The position numbers were made by a program, and so were the translations under genes. Below the pieces are notes generated by a model. The model did no database searches, had not been told where the DNA came from, and saw nothing but the letters and a program-made list of their open reading frames with translations. Shown one piece after another: positions 6,378 to 9,010 of a stretch of DNA of 9,010 nt. Numbering within the stretch: position 1 is the stretch's first letter; every line of letters starts with the position of its first letter. The stretch lies in assembly GCA_003567835.1 (NCBI GenBank), contig PWYO01000185.1, positions 1 through 9,010 of the forward strand, read 5' to 3'. The stretch comes from Actinomycetota bacterium. GTDB lineage: Bacteria > Actinomycetota > Humimicrobiia > Humimicrobiales > Humimicrobiaceae.

Positions 6378-6800
6378 ATGAACATTGCCATCGGTTGTGA
6401 CCAGAATGCAAAGGATCGGATGCAGGATCTGGTAGAGGTTCTGGAGCAAAAGAAAATAGACTATAAGGTTTTTGATGCTGCCGGAGATTATCCGGATGTG
6501 GCCAAAGCAGTATGTGAAGCCCTCCAGGAAGGCCGTTTTGATCGGGGTGTGCTGGTATGCGGAACGGGTATAGGCATGGCCATATGCGCCAACAAGTTTA
6601 AAGGTATTCGAGGTGCAGTATGCCATGATTTGTATTCAGCACAAAGGTCCATACTTTCCAATGACTGCCAGGTCATTGCCATGGGCTCATTTATCGTGGG
6701 CACCAAGCTGGCCCAGGAGATTTTAAAGGTATGGCTGGATATCCAAAGGACCGGAGGTACGGTAAGTAAAGTCAAAAAGATTGAACAATTAGAACAATAA
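6378..6800 (+). CDS. rpiB: RpiB/LacA/LacB-family sugar-phosphate isomerase, divergent (EryI/DerI-like)
   Basis: Small cytoplasmic aldose-ketose isomerase of the RpiB fold, 140 residues, the usual length. The catalytic Cys61 in CGTGIGM, the DYPDVA segment (37-42) and the GIRGAVCHD strand (76-84) are kept. Typical RpiB residues that are changed include the DHAG start motif (here DQNAK, Gln9), the HND ring-opening histidine (here SND, Ser94), and the C-terminal GGRHxxR phosphate-binding motif (here GGTVSKV, 126-132). These changes argue against ribose-5-phosphate. They suit a substrate that stays open-chain, such as D-erythrulose-4-phosphate/D-erythrose-4-phosphate, the reaction of EryI/DerI in erythritol catabolism. 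This is inference, not proof. Translation is strong: AGGAGG (6367-6372) overlaps the previous stop codon, five bases before the ATG. Confidence 0.88.
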   Translation: MNIAIGCDQNAKDRMQDLVEVLEQKKIDYKVFDAAGDYPDVAKAVCEALQEGRFDRGVLVCGTGIGMAICANKFKGIRGAVCHDLYSAQRSILSNDCQVIAMGSFIVGTKLAQEILKVWLDIQRTGGTVSKVKKIEQLEQ

Positions 6801-6804
6801 TGCT

Positions 6805-7752
6805 ATGACCTATGATATAAAACTGATGGTAAAAGTAGCAAGCCTCTACTACCGGGACGGCTTGACCCAGGAAGATATATCCAAAAAGCTCAAAATCTCC
6901 AAATATCAGGTAAACCGGATCCTGAAGCGGGCGGCAGCCACCGGCGTGGTCCAGATTAATATCATCGACCCCACCAAAGGTATATCCAGTCTGGAAGATA
7001 AACTGGAAAAGAAGTTTGGGTTAAAAAGAGTCATTGTGGTTGAAAACAGCGGCCTTTCAGAAATTGAATTGAAATCAAAACTGGGACAAGCTGCTGCCAA
7101 CTATCTTTTAGAGATCATAAAAGATGGCGATATCCTGGGTGTCGCCTGGGGGACCACTGTAAATGAAGTCATAAACCACCTGCCCTCCAAAGTAAACAAG
7201 AAAGTAGAGGTGGTCCAGATTACTGGAGGCATACATAAGCTGTCGGTGAACTTAAATTGCCATGATATCGCCCGCAGGCTCGCTTCCCGGTTTGGAGTAG
7301 AGCCCCACCTTTTGTATGCTCCGGCCATAGTAGACTCCAAGGAAAGCCGGGGGCTTTTTTTAAATGAGTCAGCCATTAAAAAAACCACGCAATATTTTGA
7401 CAGAATCAGCATTGCTCTGGTAGGTATCGGAGCCCTTTATCCCCAAATGATTTCAACCCTGATAAAAACGGGGCATATCAATAAAAAAGACTTACAATCC
7501 CTCCAGAAAGCGGGGGCCATGGGGGATGTTTTTTCACATTTTTTTGACATCAATGGCCGAATCTGTGACAGCAGCCTTTCCGGCCGCCTGATTGCCATGC
7601 CGGTCCAGTCTTTATTGAAAGTGCCTTATTCCATTGGCGTGGCCGGAGGGAAATTGAAATCAGATGCCATATTCGGGGCTTTAAAAGGAAAGCTCATCAA
7701 TATATTGGTTACTGACAGCATAGCTGCAGAATGTATACTCAAAAAAGACTAG
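6805..7752 (+). CDS. SorC/CggR/DeoR-type sugar-responsive transcriptional regulator
   Basis: DNA-binding regulator of 315 residues, normal for the SorC family. The N-terminal helix-turn-helix spans about residues 19-42 (LTQEDISKKLKISKYQVNRI). The sugar-binding domain from about 55 to the end includes DGDILGVAWGTTV (113-125), QITGGIH and YAPAIVD segments, and GRLIAMPVQ near 252-260. The family senses phosphorylated sugars and typically binds as a dimer or tetramer to palindromes near its own operon. It lies four bases after the rpiB-like stop and has no clear SD of its own, so it is probably translated at low level by re-initiation. It is the natural candidate to bind the matching operators at 1872-1894 and 7763-7785, giving autoregulation. 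The ligand is probably an intermediate of this pathway. Start: ATG 6805, which gives the usual short N-terminus before the helix-turn-helix. Confidence 0.93.
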   Translation: MTYDIKLMVKVASLYYRDGLTQEDISKKLKISKYQVNRILKRAAATGVVQINIIDPTKGISSLEDKLEKKFGLKRVIVVENSGLSEIELKSKLGQAAANYLLEIIKDGDILGVAWGTTVNEVINHLPSKVNKKVEVVQITGGIHKLSVNLNCHDIARRLASRFGVEPHLLYAPAIVDSKESRGLFLNESAIKKTTQYFDRISIALVGIGALYPQMISTLIKTGHINKKDLQSLQKAGAMGDVFSHFFDINGRICDSSLSGRLIAMPVQSLLKVPYSIGVAGGKLKSDAIFGALKGKLINILVTDSIAAECILKKD

Positions 7753-7762
7753 TTTTATTTAG

Positions 7763-7791
7763 TTGCATTTATGCAATAATTTGCATATAAT
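7763..7791 (+). promoter_or_regulatory. Promoter of the E1 operon with the same three-half-site operator
   Basis: The -35 box TTGCAT (7763-7768) and -10 box TATAAT (7786-7791) are 17 bases apart. Half-sites TTGCA (7763-7767), TGCAA (7772-7776) and TTGCA (7781-7785) repeat the layout at 1872-1894 base for base in register. The linkers differ (TTTA and TAAT here, TTAT and ATAA there). Expected transcription start is near 7798, giving a leader of about 29 nt. No GC-rich hairpin with a T-run separates it from the upstream regulator gene, so read-through from the first operon may add to E1 expression. Confidence 0.82.
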
Positions 7792-7815
7792 AATCAATTG
7801 GAAATTTCAAAAGGA

Positions 7816-7821
7816 TAGGAG
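7816..7821 (+). promoter_or_regulatory. Ribosome binding site of the E1 alpha gene
   Basis: TAGGAG lies five bases before the ATG at 7827. It is a clear site that fixes the start, and it falls in the short leader expected from the promoter at 7763-7791. Confidence 0.6.
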
Positions 7822-7826
7822 TACAT

Positions 7827-8795
7827 ATGTCTAAATTGCGAAAGAAAGACAAAATCAGCATGCTGAGAACCCTGCTTACCATCAGGCGGTTTGAGGAAAA
7901 GACCATTCAGCTTTATCAGACCGCAAAGATATGGGGGTACCTGCATCCCTATTTGGGGCAGGAAGCGGTTGCTGTGGGATCTTGCCAGGCGATTGATAAA
8001 GATGATTATATTGTATCCACCCACCGTGGGCACGGCCACTGTATTGCCAAAGGGGGAGATCTTAACAAGATGATGGCTGAACTTCTGGGAAAGAAGACTG
8101 GCTACTGCAAAGGGCGCGGCGGTTCAATGCATATTGCAGATACAGAGTTAGGCATTCTTGGCGCAAATGGTATTGTGGGAGGGGGGATCCCAATTTCTGT
8201 TGGTGCTGGGTTTGGCTGCAAATTTGATAAAAAGGGAAGAGTGACCATATGCTATTTTGGTGACGGTGCTGCAAACAACGGTGTATTTCATGAATCTTTG
8301 AATATGGCATCCATATTTAAGCTGCCGGTTATCTATATCTGTGAAAACAACCTTTACGGCATATCCATGTGCTCTGAAGACTCCGTGGCATGTGAAAATA
8401 TCGGAGATAGGGCAAGTGCTTATGCCATGCCCGGAGATATTGTTGACGGGTCCGATCCCGAAGAGGTGTATGATTCTGTCTCAAAAGCTGTAGAACTTGC
8501 CAGAAAAGGCAAAGGGCCTTCACTGATTGAAGCAAAAGCATATCGTTTTACGGGTCATCACCCCAATGATCCTGCTGAATACAGGGACAAACAGGAAGTT
8601 GATTACCATAAAGGGGAAAAGGATCCCTTAAAAAATTATTCAAAAAAACTGATTGACCAAAAGGTGGTTAGCAAGAAGGAATATGCGGATATGGAAAAAG
8701 AAATCCAAAATTTAGTGGACCAGTCTGTTGATTTTGCTGAAAAAAGCCCTGAACCTGAACTGGACAAGTTTTTAGAAGAAGTGAAGCATATTTAA
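7827..8795 (+). CDS. acoA: E1 alpha subunit of a thiamine-dependent dehydrogenase, AcoA type (acetoin or 2-oxoacid dehydrogenase)
   Basis: Alpha subunit of an alpha2beta2 E1 component, which decarboxylates a 2-oxoacid or cleaves acetoin and passes the acyl group to lipoyl-E2. The 322 residues are typical for AcoA/PdhA. Visible are the substrate-side block YLGQEAVAVG (42-51), STHRGHGHCIAKG (64-76), GGSMHIAD (98-105), and the thiamine-diphosphate motif from GDGAAN (145-150) to the Asn pair in CENN (172-175). The loop GHHPNDPAEYRD (243-254) follows. The wording STHRGHGHCIAKG and ILGANGIVGGG closely resembles Bacillus AcoA as I remember it, so the acetoin-dehydrogenase branch is preferred, though that branch also contains pyruvate dehydrogenases. 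Its own promoter carries the operator of the sugar operon. The beta subunit gene follows 33 bases later; E2 and E3 would be expected beyond the edge. Confidence 0.9.
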   Translation: MSKLRKKDKISMLRTLLTIRRFEEKTIQLYQTAKIWGYLHPYLGQEAVAVGSCQAIDKDDYIVSTHRGHGHCIAKGGDLNKMMAELLGKKTGYCKGRGGSMHIADTELGILGANGIVGGGIPISVGAGFGCKFDKKGRVTICYFGDGAANNGVFHESLNMASIFKLPVIYICENNLYGISMCSEDSVACENIGDRASAYAMPGDIVDGSDPEEVYDSVSKAVELARKGKGPSLIEAKAYRFTGHHPNDPAEYRDKQEVDYHKGEKDPLKNYSKKLIDQKVVSKKEYADMEKEIQNLVDQSVDFAEKSPEPELDKFLEEVKHI

Positions 8796-8828
8796 CAAAG
8801 ATTGTGTTTTAAACCATAGGAAAGGAAA

Positions 8829-9010
8829 ATGATGAGACAAATTGAATATAGAGAAGCTTTAAGAGAAGCAGTCACCGAAGAGATGGACCGAGACCAGAAA
8901 GTGTTTCTTATTGGTGAAGATATTGGGGTATACGGCGGCGCTTTTCGGGTATACAAGGGGCTTTTGGACAAATATGGTCCGGATCGGGTGGTAAACACAC
9001 CCATTTCAGA
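8829..9010 (+). CDS. acoB: E1 beta subunit of the thiamine-dependent dehydrogenase (AcoB type), 5' part only
   Basis: The first 60 codons of the partner of the E1 alpha gene; the window ends within it. The visible N-terminus is typical of AcoB/PdhB: QIEYREALREAVTEEM (4-19), then FLIGEDIGVYGGAF (26-39), which includes a glutamate near the cofactor, then KYGPDRVVNTPISE at the edge. Two consecutive ATG codons (8829 and 8832) could serve as start. AGG at 8818-8820 suits the first and AAAGG at 8821-8825 suits the second. It should be co-transcribed with the alpha gene from 7763-7791. Confidence 0.9.
   Translation, partial: MMRQIEYREALREAVTEEMDRDQKVFLIGEDIGVYGGAFRVYKGLLDKYGPDRVVNTPIS

Noticed and set aside
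1932..6800. Assignment of the operon to sulfoquinovose breakdown by the sulfo-transketolase route
   Set aside because: It shares the split transketolase and an isomerase, but no sulfoquinovosidase, sulfonate exporter or sulfoacetaldehyde gene is visible, and the aldolase and TIM-like genes point to phosphate esters. It is kept only as an alternative for the RpiB-like protein.
7753..7826. Possible rho-independent terminator after the regulator gene
   Set aside because: The sequence is AT-rich, with no GC stem followed by a T-run. It is better explained as the E1 promoter/operator.

Overview
The window looks like a chromosomal segment from an anaerobic, low-to-moderate GC Firmicute, most likely a clostridial-type bacterium. 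The signs are near-consensus Shine-Dalgarno sequences, a two-subunit transketolase, a SorC-type sugar regulator, AcoA/AcoB-type E1 genes and a Gram-positive-style class A penicillin-binding protein. This is judged from gene content and style, not from a database match.

Layout. Bases 1-1686 (minus strand) hold a bifunctional penicillin-binding protein gene whose 3' end is cut by the left edge just before its third transpeptidase motif. A divergent intergenic region (1687-1931) carries its promoter and, facing right, the promoter/operator of a sugar-metabolism operon. From 1932 to 7752, seven tightly packed plus-strand genes follow: a class II ketose-bisphosphate aldolase, a PHP-family metal-dependent phosphoesterase, a divergent triosephosphate-isomerase-like protein, the N- and C-terminal halves of a transketolase, a divergent RpiB-like isomerase, and a SorC/CggR-type regulator. 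A second promoter/operator at 7763-7791 then drives the E1 alpha and E1 beta genes of a 2-oxoacid/acetoin dehydrogenase. The beta gene runs off the right edge.

How it fits together. Both rightward promoters carry the same three-half-site operator, TTGCA-N4-TGCAA-N4-TTGCA, lying over the -35 box and spacer in exactly the same register. The simplest reading is that the SorC-family protein at 6805-7752 controls its own operon and the E1 operon as one regulon. The TIM-like protein has Brucella EryH-like features, and the RpiB-like protein lacks the residues normally used for sugar ring opening and phosphate binding. An EryH-like/EryI-like pair interconverts L-erythrulose-1-phosphate, D-erythrulose-4-phosphate and D-erythrose-4-phosphate in tetritol catabolism. 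With an aldolase, a phosphatase and a transketolase beside them, the operon looks like a four-carbon (tetrose/tetrulose) phosphate utilisation and carbon-rearrangement module. The E1 enzyme would pass the resulting C3 product, or an alpha-hydroxyketone, to acyl-CoA. The true substrate cannot be fixed from the sequence: no transporter, kinase or polyol dehydrogenase lies in the window.
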